A stretch of 64,000 nucleotides of DNA from Bagarius yarrelli (Eukaryota > Chordata > Actinopteri > Siluriformes > Sisoridae). The position numbers and the translations under genes are program-made. This document shows, piece by piece, positions 21,078 to 33,318 of the stretch. The notes under the pieces were generated by a model that ran no database searches, was not told the DNA's origin, and worked only from the letters and a program-made list of their open reading frames with translations. Position 1 is the first letter of the stretch, and each line of letters opens with the position of its first letter. The DNA lies in NCBI GenBank assembly GCA_005784505.1, contig VCAZ01000014.1:3652241-3716240 (forward strand), given 5' to 3'.

Positions 21078-22605
21078 CTAGGAAAACAAAATAGGAGTAA
21101 GGCAGTAAACAAATTGAGCAATAAGTAAACATGTCCTAATTAGAGAAGCATTAGTTCATTGGAGAAGCAAATCCCATATATCTAAGAAACAGTGATTAAA
21201 AAGTAGATGGGAAAAAAGTTAGGAAAGCTAGTTGGAGAAAGCCAATAAGGATGAAAAATGTGAGCATACTGTTTCTTTGTGCCAATATTCGGACCTAATT
21301 AACGATCTGAGGATGTGAAAGCTTCGTCTCTGTTCATGTTTCGTAATTACATTTCTGAAAGAACTATGCAAGCTGAATAGATTAGGCTTGTTTGGCTTAA
21401 CAAGCAGAAAGTTACTTTGTCATTAGCTCTACTTAGTGTGTAGTGAAGACTGGGCCAGAGGTTGCCATAGTCGAGTCCCTGCCTGCTTGAATTAAGCCCG
21501 ATATCGTTTTAAATTTTACTTACAGAGCTAGTTCTGTTTGCGAGTTTCGCAGGCTTCCTTTTCCTCAAAGGTCCTTGAACTTCGACATGTCAAGCCACAG
21601 AATAGAGACAGACTCACAATGGTGTGTTGTTCTTAAGTGTAACCGCACCGTTACTTATAGCCAATCAAAAACAGGAAACTGTTTGGTTTAGCGTTGTGAT
21701 TGGTCAGGCTTTTTTACACCCCTTATTCAAACTTCTCAACACAGAGCCCACCTCAGACTGCTTTTATTTAATTACAAATCGTACAAAAGAAAACAAAAAC
21801 ATATTTGTATACCGCTGTCTTTACCAAATTTTGCTTGGGTGGGCAAGACAGACAGTTGGGTGTGCTTAGCCCACCCCTGCCCATGCCTAGAGCCGGCCCT
21901 GCATTTAACAATTTTATCAATTTATTCAAAACACCCACAAGAGGGATTGTAAATCTCCACAAGGAAGACCACTGTACTGCTAACAATTTTTAAACTTTAA
22001 GTACAATTACCCACAAGAATGGTGGATCCCGAAGTATTATTCTAGGAGAAAAGATGATTCATCCAGGTGTGGTCATGGATCTAATCTGTTAGGATGCAAA
22101 ACATGCCTTGAGATAAAATAGAGTGGGGGGTCATTCCGCTTCAGCACTACTACTTGTTTTTCTTCAAATCTTTCTTCACTGTTTGAAAGCTGAGCAAATG
22201 TGTAATGAAAGTAGACACATACCAGACACCAGTGTACAGCCATTATACTGCTCAGTCAAGAGAAGCAGCATCCTGTCTTTAAAAGATAAACAAAGACTGG
22301 TGCAACAAATGCAAATCATTCCTCCAACCTTGTGAAGAAATGGCTAGTCAAATGTCTTTATCCAGAGTAACACAGCTCAGCCATAGCAAGGATAAAGAAA
22401 CTGCTTCTAAATTGCCATCAAAGAGCGGACTACAGTTTGCTTGTGCACACAGGAACAAAGATCCTCCATTTTGCAGAAATTACCTCCGGTCTGATCAAAC
22501 AAAAATATAACCATTATGTTCAGAACAAAAAGGATGAGTTTCGCACACAAAAAAACAATGTCATTCAATTAAACAGCAGGGTGACGTAACATTATAATGT
22601 TGTGT
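21078..22605. other. Unassigned, with a hAT-type end near 21901
   Basis: The sequence before 21901 ends 'tgcctagagccggccctg', the reverse complement of the fish hAT terminus CAGGGCCGGCTCTAGGC. A matching left end was not found; 'actgggccagagg' near 21449 is a weak candidate. The 70-codon frame at 22123 has a hydrophobic start but no recognised domain. The stretch 21290-21420 is repeat-free. Confidence 0.4.
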
Positions 22606-22740
22606 GCAGTGGTTAAGGTGCTGGACTGCTAATTGGAAGAACAGGGGTCGATTCCCAGCACCATTAGGTTGCTATTAGGTGTTAATTATTAAAAAAAAAC
22701 AAAAAAACAAAAAACAAAAAAGATTTTCTTAAAAAAAATG
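22606..22740 (+). mobile_element. SINE-A head with A-rich end
   Basis: 'gtgcagtggttaaggtgctg', 'ggactgctaattggaagaac' and B-box-like 'ggggtcgattcccagcacca' are clear. The body then breaks off into 'aaaaaaaacaaaaaaacaaa', so the copy is 3' truncated and followed by an A-rich run. Confidence 0.75.
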
Positions 22741-24194
22741 CTTTTGACCAGTCAGGTTTAACCCAGTTACACAGATTGTGACAAACAAAAGACTGCCCCT
22801 GTAGACCCAATAATACTTTTAGTTATTTTACTTTTAAATAAACAAATGTGTACTTAACTGCCACAAAAAAACAGAAAAAAAAAAATTTTTCTCTAAAAAT
22901 ACATTGTGATTTTAATTCTTCAAATTGTATTAAAAAATGTACTCTCTTTTTTTAAATTAAAATACATTACATTTTAGATCGACATGTCTCAAAATTGTCT
23001 TTCTGTCCTTGACCATGAACTTATTATTAACGGATTGAATCTTTATGCACAATCGAGAACTAGATGTATGTGCAAGCGTAACATCTAGAGGTTAAAAACA
23101 AAATAAAATTAAATTAAGGGCACCTTTTACCCCATGACGCCTCTTGCCCCGGGTTTACCCTATACTAAGAAAATTTCACTAAAGTGTTTTATTAGCACTG
23201 TATTATGCATAAGTTTATTGCAAGCCTAAAATGTTTATATTTTATAAATGATTTGTAAAATTTCCAGCATTTACATGATTTTACCATCATAATTGTAAAC
23301 AGGTTAGAGGTTTAGTTGTCATGGGAACAAAATGACCTTACCAGCAGCTCATAGCATCACTGTTTACTTTTCCTTGCCATCATTAAGTAAGGCATCGGGA
23401 CTGTCTGTGCCCAAATAGACGAAAAGACATTAGCTTTGACTCGTCTTTTGTAGTCTATGACTAGCATTCATTTAGCAATGTCATATTGTTAGCTACAGGA
23501 ATATGGAATAAATTTATTCATGGTTAGAGGAGACTGCATCATCCCGAATATGATTCACTGCCAGAAGTAAGTAACAGACATTGACTTAATCAGACTCTAG
23601 AGCCTGTAAGCCCATGGGTTTCCTTTTGTTTCACCTTTAGCCACACATCATGTAACACCAGCATGGAGTCATTATCATTATTTTTATTTTGCAGCACTTA
23701 CGTTTAGAGGACACACGACTGCACACTCTGTGCGATTTAGAAAAAAAGTATCTAATTGCGATTTTTCTAACAAATATCGCGATTGAGATTTAAACATCTT
23801 AACAGCGTCCAGTACACACTTTATAGATTCCTTATTTTCTTGAAGTTTAGCAGATGCATTGTACCTTTCTACCAAATAGATGGTTAGCTTCTTATGCAGT
23901 CAGTGCTGCCTGAATGCATTTTAGTTATAAAAAAAAAACAAAAAAAAAAACAGTAAAAATATGAAACATGCTAGATTTTCTGCATTGACGATGTCAAAAG
24001 ATGAAGTAATAAATCAAACTAATTATGCCATAATTAAGCTCAGGCTTTAACCACCAAAGTTTAGGCAAGGTAGAAAGAGGTAGAAATAAATAATTTACTG
24101 GTGTAAACAATTAGTCTTAATTGGAGGTTGAAATGGGTGGAGAAACATGTCAGGAGTGATGTGTGACAGGACAATATCAGCTAGAATTAAGGGG
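22741..24194. other. Unassigned AT-rich spacer
   Basis: A-rich runs near 22865-22890 and 23930-23950. Near 23730-23795 'tgcgatttagaaaaaaa' and 'atatcgcgattgagattt' resemble ends of degenerate DNA transposons. No coding evidence. Confidence 0.4.
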
Positions 24195-24750
24195 AAGGTG
24201 TAGGAGACAGTGGTGAGACCAGCTATGATGTATGGTTTAGAGACAGTGGTGAGACCAGCTATGATGTATGGTTTAGAGAAAGTGGTGAGACCAGCTATGA
24301 TGTATTGTTTAGAGACAGTGGTGAGACCAGCTATGATGTATGGTTTAGAGACAGTGGTGAGACCAGCTATGATGTATGGATTAGAGACAGTGGCACTGAG
24401 GAAGAGACAGGTGGCAGAGCTGGAAGTAGCAGAGCTGAAGATGTTCAGGTTTTCTTTAGGAGTGACAAGGTTGGACAGGCTCATGTTAGATATGTTGGGG
24501 GGAAAGTCAGGGAAGCCAGATTGAGGTGGTTTGGACATGTACAGAGGAGGGATAGTGAATATATTAGTAGGAGATGTTAGAAATAAAGCTACCAGGCAGA
24601 AGACGAACAGGAAGACCAAAGTGGAGGTATATGGATGAGAAAAACGAGGACATGAAGTTAGTGGGTGTGAGTGAAGAGGATGTAGAGAATAGGGTTAGGT
24701 GGAGACAGACAGATTCGTTGTGATCCCTGAAAGGGATCAGCCCAAAGGAA
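24195..24750 (+). pseudogene. LINE-A ORF2 C-terminus with internal minisatellite
   Basis: The plus strand encodes VVRPAMMYGLETV, then ALRKRQVAELEVAELKMFR and SLGVTRLDR, then frame-shifted pieces of RWFGHV, QRRDSEYISR and the terminal EDMKL-like stretch, ending 'ccctgaaagggatcagccca' plus 'agaagaaac'. This is the end of the same non-LTR pol as at 57945 and 61080. The VRPAMMYGLE box is repeated five times (see 24204-24383). Stops after GKSGKPD show it is dead. Confidence 0.8.
24204..24383 (+). repeat. 36-bp minisatellite inside LINE-A, five units
   Basis: The unit is gagacagtggtgagaccagc plus tatgatgtatggttta, 36 bp. Five head-to-tail copies have only three or so differences (gagaaag, tattgt, tggatta). 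Each unit is 12 codons (TVVRPAMMYGLE), so the LINE frame passes through all five unchanged. Other LINE-A relatives have this box once. Confidence 0.95.
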
Positions 24751-25804
24751 AAGAAGAAACAATTAGTCTTAATCTACCAACAGTCATTTAACATTACTAG
24801 ACAATAAATACGGATCACAAAATGCTTAAATATACTTAGTTCTCAGTCAGTGGAGTATGATGTCAACCTTTATCTTGTTCAAAATCCACATTAAAACCAT
24901 TCGGAGTTAAAGTATTAAACTTTTAAACCCAATTTCAGCAGGATATAATCGAAGTCACCTCCTCCCCTCTGTAAAAACACCTTGTATATATAATATAAAG
25001 GATTATAATATTGGATGGTTAAATTCAATAAAATACGCGGCAGGTGGATAATTCACATTTCTGCATCTTATTGTGTGACGATGTTCAGCGAATGGTGTTT
25101 TGGGTTTGTTTCATTAAAATCTTTGTGCAGCATTGCCACAAAGCCAAAATCTGGACAAAGAAATCAGAATCGATGCTGACAAAGAAAAAAGAAAAAAGAA
25201 AAAAAAAAAAATAGGGAACACAATGGATTTAGGTTCAGGTCTGGTTGATAAATGTCACATCATTATTCAAAGAATAGACAATGTCCAATATTCTCTCACT
25301 CTGGACATCATTGAAAGATTATTTATCCAGTTAAAAATAGAATGCTGAGATTGTGAAGCTGACATTCAGGATAGCTGGGATGTACCGAGATGATCTAAAA
25401 GCACATTCTTTCTTTCTTTCTCTCTTTTACTCTATTTCATTTCAGAAGTCGGTGAAGCAGAGAAGAAACAGCATGAATCAGAAAATGCCGTGACATAAGA
25501 ACACAGTGCAGTCTGAAGGATGTAAAGAAACAACACAAGTAAAAAAATACACAGTCTTAGAAACAACCCTATTGACTCAGTGTGATTATTGTGCGATGTG
25601 TTTATTGTCTTTTACTGGTCCTACAGATTTGTTTTAATACAATGTAGTCTGGATTAATACTGTTATAATTACTATTACTGAGATTTCTTCCAACTTTGTC
25701 ACCAAAGTTTGTGAAAGACCTCTACGGTCAGGTGTCTACGAATATATATTATTATAATATAATATATATACACCTAAAAATCCATTAAGAAATAAAATGG
25801 TTTA
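24751..25804. other. Unassigned spacer
   Basis: AT-rich, with an A-run at 25199-25211 and a TAATATAAT-type stretch at 25742-25770. No gene was recognised. Confidence 0.4.
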
Positions 25805-26040
25805 TGGTGCAGTAGGATATCTTGGAAAATGCTAACTGTAGCCTGATGGCACTAAATGTATATGTCTCACCATTGCCAACCAAAGCTAACGTCTCCTGAA
25901 TGCATACAATTAATCGTCACCCAAATTTGATAAATCGTGACAGCCCTAACTATGACATCCTTTTCCAGACTCTTTGACTTCTGTATTTAACTCCAGTCTG
26001 GAATCGCAACACTGATATCGATTCGGGTTTTCGCTTAGTT
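25805..26040. repeat. Dispersed repeat D, copy 2
   Basis: Matches 11690-12045 in the same orientation ('ggtgcagtaggatatcttgg', 'gcctgatggcact', 'ctatgacatcc', 'ctggaatcgcaacactga'). Internally 'taaatcgtgacagccct' at about 25931-25947 looks like the reverse complement of a hAT-type end (agggctgtcacgattta), hinting that the family contains or abuts a DNA transposon. Confidence 0.5.
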
Positions 26041-26447
26041 TTGATCCGCAGTCCCGTCTGTGAGAACAGGGGTGTGCAGATTTATGCACACACATGTTGA
26101 CAGGTAGGTGAGAAAACTCATCATAATGTTCCAACCAAACATTTTGATTCAACGAACATTTCTTGTTTCTACACCTTCCACAGAATATATTAATACAATT
26201 AACATAGTGATTGCTATCGGGATGTGAAGAGACTTCTAACCAGCAGGCTAAGACAATCGCCTATTTGGGCTAATAAAGGTATGCTGCTACTAACAATTGA
26301 TTGACGACAGGAAGGATCTTGCTTTGCGGATGTTTCGCATTAAATGCAACTATAAAAACATTTTTTTTTTTTAGATAAAAGAATTAGAACTTATAGTTTA
26401 GCTTTTTTTTATTATTTTCAAAGCAAGTAATGCTTACCTAATACCCA
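26041..26447. other. Unassigned spacer
   Basis: Nothing recognised. T-run at about 26361-26372. Confidence 0.4.
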
Positions 26448-26463
26448 CATCATCATCATCATT

Positions 26464-26501
<38 letters not shown>

Positions 26502-26502
26502 T
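26448..26502. repeat. (CAT)n microsatellite
   Basis: About 18 CAT triplets with one interruption ('cattatcat'). Confidence 0.95.
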
Positions 26503-28309
26503 CCTGAACCACTGAAATGCAATCAATCAGTACACTTATGATGATGACTGGACTACTACTACAGTATGAAGATTGGATGGATACGAGGCTTTTTTTTTTT
26601 TGTCTCGGAGTCACAGATACAGAGATTGCCCTACATTGCTAGCCAACATTACAAAATGTTTAAAATGTGGTAACTCTTAAAAAGTGCGATTACAAGTTGA
26701 TCGTCCTGCTTTAAATGGATTCACTGGAATAAGATTTTTTTAATCTAAACAGCCAGATGAGCAGAATATACAGAGACATCATTTGTGAGACTTAACTTTG
26801 TTCCAAGCTCAGAAAAATTGGTGTGAGGTTGGTACACAGCCTGGACGGGTTGCTAGTCCGTCACTAAGCACAATTCATACACACACTTTATTTTTAAACT
26901 GAATAAAAAAAGAGATTTTGTGAAATCATTTACACAAAGAAGATTTTTTTTTAGTAACGTTACGCAGCCAGATGAGCAGATGTGGATTCACTGCGTTTCA
27001 TTCGAATAAATAAATCAGCATTATAGGATTGAAGGATGCTAAATGTCAATTGAAAAGAAAAAAATCATTGCCCCACAATCATCACACTGATTGAAAAGAG
27101 GCCTTGATGAATTCAATCACTTCCAGGTTAATAGGGATCAGGTTGTTGATTAAGATCCTAATAATTAACTTGATTTGTTCATGATTAGTTCCTCACAAAA
27201 AGTTAAGCATGTCTAATGTATATACAGGAACCAAAAGTGACTTTTCAATACAAATGCTTCAAATAAACATGGATCATTACAAAGCAGTGAAGACACACCG
27301 TTTCTAGAACAGAAAAAAATATTGATTTCTGTCATACTGGCGTATTTAACTTGATCGACTAGCAGAGACAGATGTACATTCCACCAGCTTGCGCTCCAAA
27401 TCTATTTTAGCTGGGAGAATCAATGGCCTTATAGAAGCGGATCATTGTTGATCAGCCTTTCTTTAAATGTCAATCCGAATGGCAATAATTAAGATGAAAT
27501 ATCCAATGCTATCCAAAAGCACTGACAAAAAAAAAAAAAAAATGGAGGACAAGCGAGAAGTATTTTAAGACAAATCGAAAAAGGATGGGGATTTAAAAGC
27601 CAGAAATAGTAATTGTCAAAGAAAGATATGGCACATTGGGTAGCCAGACTTGGTTCAAACCCTGATGCTGACTTTTGCATGTTTTCCCTAGTGTGCATTT
27701 GTGTGTTATCGTTAACTCACATCTGCCATGCCTTTACCACTGAGCTTTTTACGTATTTAATGGTCTTTAATGGTCCTGTAGCCCATTAATGGTGTATTCC
27801 TCCAGTTTGTCCTTTGTTTAGTCTCATTCTTATACGTAACACCCACCAAACTTTAACCAAATAACTAAAACATAAATTTGAAAAGTGTTTTCAGTTTTGC
27901 TGTAATAACTTTAATTTGAATAAATAAAATTTAAATAATCAGGAGAAAAATTAAGAGGAGATTTAAGATTAATGAATGAATGAATAAACATATTTTTACA
28001 TTTTCATCCTTGTTGTAAATTCTTTTGAGAAGTCTAGATCAGTTGTTCTAACAGCACAAAACTTTGGACTCCAGTCGTGTGGATCCACTCTTACAGAGTT
28101 TCGAGTCATGTTCTGATGTGAAAACTTATTATATGCAAAGCCACAAAGTTGGAAGTGTATAAAAATTGCTAATGCGAAGAAGTTTAGGTGGTGTCTATGT
28201 TAAACATTGACATGAAACATAGGATACTGGACTCAGAATATACAGAGACATCATTTGTGAGACAGAATTAATTCATTAAGTTAACTTTGTTCCAAACCAA
28301 AGTTGGTAG
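26503..28309. other. Unassigned, with small repeat pieces
   Basis: 26818-26890 ('tacacagcctggacgggttg', 'gctagtccgtcact') is a short piece of repeat C. 26762-26803 and 28238-28300 share 'cagaatatacagagacatca' and 'tttgtgagac', the second copy carrying about 20 extra bases. 26720-26765 and 26940-26975 share 'cagccagatgagcaga'. An A-run lies at 27528-27541. No coding evidence. Confidence 0.45.
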
Positions 28310-28508
28310 AAGGATGTTAGAAATGAAGCTACCAGGCAGAAGGTAAAGAGAAAGACCAAAGAGGAGGTATCTGGATCCGATAAACGAGGACATGAAGTTA
28401 GTGTGTGCGAGTGAAGAGGATGTAGAGAATAGAGTTAGATGGAGACAGATGATTCACTGTGGCGACCCCTAAAGGGGAACAGCCGAAAGGAGAAGAGGAA
28501 GAAGAAGA
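28310..28508 (+). pseudogene. LINE-A 3' end fragment
   Basis: Carries 'gatgttagaaatgaagctac', 'aaacgaggacatgaagttag', 'gaagaggatgtagagaatag', 'gattcactgtggcgacccct' and the end 'agccgaaaggagaagaggaa'. This is the last part of LINE-A (EDMKL, EEDVENR, WRQ, IHCGDP-like codons, then the 3' end). It is severely 5' truncated. Confidence 0.8.
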
Positions 28509-30145
28509 TTGTCATAATGTTAACAAGGTTTAACGGACAGCCTAATTTTACAATGACTTACCAAAAAAGTTTAAAAACTCAATCAAATACACACTCTTAT
28601 TTTGGTTGGCTAGGGACTAAGAGTAACATCAGGAACATGTTATTATTTTTAATTCTTACGATTTAAAATGTCTAACAACAACAACAACACCACAAAATGA
28701 AAACGGATAAAACTAATAATTAAATTAAGGAAACTGCATTGGAGGACAGGCTGGTCTGTCTGTGTATAGCTCAGTATTTGTATTTTTTTTTTATTTTTTG
28801 GATATATATTTTCCAAATAAGCATTTAAACTTTATTTACACACACACTATTGAAAGTGATCAATTCTTTAAACCTGGTTATTAAGTATAACGTTGTAAAT
28901 GAAGACAAATAATACTGGTCAATCCATCAGAAAAAGAAACACCTTAGGATGTAATGACAAGTCTACTATGGCTGTGCTATTTTATGTTAAATGTTACCCT
29001 TTATGTTCTAGCACCAAGTGACCAATCTGGTATGTCTTAGCCGCAGTGTGGTGTAAACTCCCTGGTGTGCCGTATTCCAACACCACATTTTTCAGCATTG
29101 GCTAGGGAGTGTTAGTTATATGCAAAAGGATTCCTGCCTTCCACTTAAAAAGCAGCTCCCTTGAGTCAAGTGCTCGGTGTCCATGATCACCTGGGTACTG
29201 CAGATCACTTAATACTATTTTTTCATAATCCAGACTGTAGAATTTATCTTGCTAATGAGACCAACATTAGCCTTTTGGAAGAATCTCTGGAGTTCCTTCT
29301 TATTCCTATTTCTCGTTACCAGCACTTAACCCTTTATCACAGAAATTAACATTATTGGTGATAAAAATAAAGAATTTTTTTTTTTTTAAGTTGGTATAGG
29401 TTTAAAAAGGTTTTTCTATGAGTTTAACAGCAACTCATTGCATGTTCATCCTATGCATCTGCCAAAATAACTGGCAATTCAGCTGCTTTTGAATTATTCA
29501 TTAGACAACAGCACAGGGTGTGCGGACTTCCCTTTTTTACCTTTATCCAAGCATTAGTTGTAAAAAAGTCTGTTCTTTTCTCATTACTACACCTGGTCTA
29601 CACTTATTTCCATCAGTCCGACATTTTTGTGCCTTGCCTTATTATTACATCTCCATCCCAGATAAAGAAACTGAGCAATTGGCACACTAACTGTCCAGGA
29701 TAAAGAGTCGAACTTCGAGGGTAATTTTCCCGAAGCCATTGAACACAAATTCCACCAAATTTCTTTAAAATACTGCAGTCAAACGATTTCTTAGCACATA
29801 CAAATTTTCTTTTTTGCTAATTTCCACCAAGAGGCATTTCGAACCAATTACAGGTGACATTTCACTAGATGTCTTGCCAAGCTGCTGAAATGACATTAGA
29901 TAACCTATTTAAAGCTTGTTCACTCCAAGCTTTCCCCTAAAGACAACAGTGCAGCTTTAACCACATTCCTGCTAGTGTAGTAATAAAGTTATCAGCTATT
30001 TAAAGCAGCGTTTCTTCTGACATGGGACACAAAAACAGCTAAGCTATAATATAACTGCACCAAATATGTGCCCTTTAAACCTTCCTAAAAAATAAACTTG
30101 CACAATAAAATCCTCCTGAGACCCAAGAAAAAAATGTGTCAGTTT
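28509..30145. other. Unassigned, repeat-poor
   Basis: No SINE, LINE or transposon motif was recognised in about 1.6 kb, which is long for this window. T-runs near 28781 and 29377. Small plus frames at 29161 and 29518 are without domains. Confidence 0.4.
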
Positions 30146-30450
30146 TAATTAATTCATTCATTCATCTTCTATACCCACTTATTCCTTAACTCTGGGTCAC
30201 AGGGATCTACTGGAGCCTATCCCAGCTGTTACTTAAACCGCAAAATGCAGGAGGGGTACAAACTGGATGGGTCGCCAGTCCATTACAGGGCCACACACAC
30301 TTACACTCACTCCTATGGGCAATTTAGAATCACCAATCAATCTAACATACATGTTTTTGGACTGTAGGAGGAAACCAAAGTACCCAAAGTAAACCCACGC
30401 AAGCACAGGAAGAACATGCAAACTTCACACAGAAAGGCATCTGCACTAAC
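30146..30450 (+). repeat. Fish dispersed repeat C, longest copy
   Basis: From 'cattcattcatcttctatac' through 'gggtcacagggatctactgg', 'actggatgggtcgccagtcc', 'tatgggcaatttagaatcac', 'catgtttttggactgtagga', 'gaagaacatgcaaacttcac' to 'aaggcatctgcactaaccac'. It extends further 3' than the copies at 15374 and 15826. Confidence 0.85.
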
Positions 30451-31465
30451 CACTGTTAGTTTGAAATGACAGCATATATTATAAAACGTGCTGGTTTTTA
30501 CAACGACCATTTTCGATGCAGTGTAAGAACTAGTTCCTAGCCTCAAAACCAGTTAAATAAGAGATCACTAGAAAGCTCAGGATGTCCTCTGTATAGTGTG
30601 AAAAGGACCACCAAAGAGGGGACAATTAGATAGGAAGGGGGTTTAAAAGGATATACAAACCGAAAAAACAAAACAAAAACAGAAGCAGAAATAATTCTTA
30701 AATATCCCGGACGAGCCCCCAATTCAATTCTATAGTTAGGACGCACAAAGTGAATTTATATAAAAAGTGGAACAGAACATGATGCTTCTAGTTCACTAAA
30801 ACTGCAACTACAACATGGATATACTGCAATATAGTAACCATGTACAACACAGTGAAATCTGGGAGCGCTTTAGAGTAGAATTACATGAATGACTAAACAT
30901 ACAGAAAGACGGCATAAAATACAACACATATCGCAACGCTTGTAATTATTGTGGGTTTTTTTAAATCTAATTCTTTTATGTAAGCCAAGGTCACTTGGAT
31001 CACTGAGTTTTATTGTTTCTCATGTAAAAAGATCCTGTAACACCTACAGCGGTGGCGCTTCACTGACCCATCGAGTCGTGTTAGATCTTGCTTCCTGGAC
31101 CCATTTCAGGAGATATTCTGGGTTCTCAGCTGCCCACACACTGCAGAGCCAATGCAGTGAGTTAGTGAGAGGAGGACTGGCAACAGAGGTCATGCAAGAT
31201 TGAATAGCTGGAGATGAAATATGTGCTGTGGTATATCATTTATGACGTGGGTGTTGAGGGGCGAGTGCGACTTCACTTAAAGTGGAACACTTTTGAAATT
31301 TGGCCTTCTGCCTTACTTTAAATCTTAAATCCAACATCTTTTATGTCGGTAGTCTGTAAAAAGAAAAAAGTCTCTAACCAGAATGATACAGTTATTTAAA
31401 TGCTTGGACATGAATTTAGAGAAAAACAAGCAGTAGGTTTTACAACGTATTTATATATTTTAGCC
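30451..31465. other. Unassigned spacer
   Basis: The plus frame at 30949-31203 (84 codons) is GC-richer at 31045-31200 than its surroundings but has no recognised domain. Otherwise nothing. Confidence 0.4.
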
Positions 31466-31572
31466 ACCGAGCCACCACTGCTGGGCCCCTTAACCCTTAA
31501 TTGCTCAGTTGTATAAATGAGATAAATGTAAGTCGCTCTCGATAGGGGCGTCTGCCAAATGCTGTAAATGTA
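31466..31572 (+). mobile_element. SINE-A, 5'-truncated copy
   Basis: Starts in the middle ('gagccaccactgctgggccc'), then 'ttgctcagttgtataaatga', the tail 'gtcgctctcgataggggcgt' and 'tgctgtaaatgta'. Confidence 0.85.
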
Positions 31573-32702
31573 TTTATATTTTATTACACTGCGGTGGCAG
31601 ATAGTAAAGTAAAACTATCCGAATGTTACATTTACATGATAAAGTGCCGATTTTTTGGCATCTACCAGATACCACAACCGTGCAATTACAGTACCAAGCG
31701 ACAACTTGCCAGCACAAACAAGCCCCCCCCCCCCCGTCTTTTCCTATGCAAATTTGTGTCAGAGCAGAAAATGAATAAGGGCATAGGCCATTGCGAAATG
31801 CCGTTTATAAATTGAGAGCTTTTCAATTCGATGCTAATAACGTGTGACCCTGTTTTCCAGAGAAGCCTTTTTTGTACTCAAAAGACAAATACAGAAAAAA
31901 AAAACAGCGACCCATTTTTTTTTTTTCTTTAAAAATTACTCTAATTATATCGCTATCATGCATTCTCTATATATGATTGAAACACTGGGGTATCAAAATC
32001 TTCTTTAAATGAATTCATAACGAATAAGAAAATAGTCCTTCCTTAGGTCAAATTGATGCAAATAATAATTTAAAAAAAAGTGTTTTTCTGGTAATTCTAG
32101 TTCCTTTGAAGTAATTTTACTCTTTCCTTGGATTAGTATTAGCAGTCAGTTGATAGACATAAACAATGGTTTAAGATTCAACACCGCTGTAAAAAGTCTT
32201 TCTAAGCACTTTCAGAGTAAGAAATGGGCCTATAAACTTCAACGTTAAGAGGTGAGGAACAAACTGTCCCTGGCAGCTGTGGCACAGCCTAATTGGCTTC
32301 TTGATTGCAACGACGGTAATTCCAGTCCAAAGCACTGCATCTCCACTCCTGACTGGCATTGAATCTGACGGTGTGTGTCTGAAGTGTATCGATTTTACAA
32401 AATCCTGTCTTCACATATTCTCCGTCGTAACAATCAACCTGAAATGGTCTAGTAAAGGGTGCGAACTTTCTTATTTAAATAAAAAAATGACTGACTACTG
32501 ATTTCAATCTCACACCTTCAAGTTGCATTGTTTGTTTGCCATATTTATCTCCATGCATTATATTTGTCCTCGGAAAAAAAGACGGTCATCCCTGATATAT
32601 GTAATCTTTAAAAACATTCACACAGGAAAACTTTCAGAGTTTTAAATCATCGATCCGTGACACGTTCGGCAACTTGTGTTTAGCTCGCAAAATGGTAACT
32701 AG

Positions 32703-32706
<4 letters not shown>
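31573..32706. other. Unassigned spacer
   Basis: A C-run (about 13) at 31723-31735 and T- and A-runs near 31895-31925. No gene or repeat was recognised. Confidence 0.4.

Positions 32707-32757
<51 letters not shown>
32707..32757. repeat. Uninterrupted A51 tract flanked by AGCAGC
   Basis: Fifty-one consecutive A residues. The sequence AGCAGC precedes the run, and its last A plus GCAGC follows it, so the run sits between two 6-bp direct copies. There is no SINE or LINE body next to it. Confidence 0.95.
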
Positions 32758-32758
<1 letters not shown>

Positions 32759-32799
32759 CAGCGACGACATGTAAACCCTCCTTTTTCTCCGAAATCTCA

Positions 32800-33058
32800 T
32801 TAAGTTTCTCTTCATGCTGTTTTTCCCCGAGGTGGTTTAAAGTTGTTGCATTAATTGCGTCATCATTTTCGCCGTGCAAAAACCATTAATTGCCTGTCGG
32901 TGAACATGTCAATCTGAACATTAAAGACAACACATTTCAGCATAGAATTATAGGAATATTTTTAAGATTTTAAAATTTATCTTAGACAACCAAATCGTGA
33001 CCAAAATGGCAGTGTACCCCGACTTTGAGTGCTTTCACATATTCGAAAAGTTTGTAAG
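32800..33058. repeat. Dispersed repeat E, copy 1
   Basis: Shares order and wording with 45015-45305: 'taagtttctc', 'taaagttgtt', 'ggtgaacatg/ggtaaacagc', 'aattataggaa', 'acaaccaaatcgtgaccaaaa/atgaccaaatcgtggccaaaa'. Both copies run in the same direction. The class is unknown; no coding motif. Confidence 0.5.
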
Positions 33059-33061
33059 CTA

Positions 33062-33089
33062 ATAATAATAATAATAATAATAATAATAT
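33062..33089. repeat. (AAT)n microsatellite
   Basis: About nine AAT triplets at the 3' end of a reversed SINE-B, so probably grown from its tail. Confidence 0.9.
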
Positions 33090-33318
33090 TCAACTTCATG
33101 TCATTGTGCAGGGTACATGTACAGAGCCAATGAAATGCATTTTTCGCATATCCCATCTTAGTAAGTTGGGGTCAGAGCGCATGGTCAGCTATGATACAGC
33201 GCCCCTGAAGCAGGAAGGGTTAAGGGTCTTTCTCAAGGACCCAACAGTGGTTGGCTTGCTGGAGGTGGGGCTTGAACCCAGGTGTTTCTGGTCTTCAGAT
33301 CAACAACTCTAATAGCTG
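33090..33318 (-). mobile_element. SINE-B copy, reverse, near full length
   Basis: In reverse orientation: tail 'gtacatgtacagagccaatg', 'catcttagtaagttggggtc', 'cagcgcccctgaagcaggaa', 'tctttctcaaggacccaaca', B-box 'ggggcttgaacccaggtgtt' and module 'ggtcttcagatcaacaactc'. It has one module only and is the most complete SINE-B body here. Confidence 0.85.

Noticed and set aside
22001..22064. A possible 27-bp minus-strand microexon near 22033-22059
   Set aside because: The acceptor is passable but the donor (gtgggt) is weak and the segment too short to judge.
31027..31200. Plus-strand exon after 'cacctacag' at about 31059
   Set aside because: No pyrimidine tract before it and no convincing donor after it; the frame has no recognised domain.
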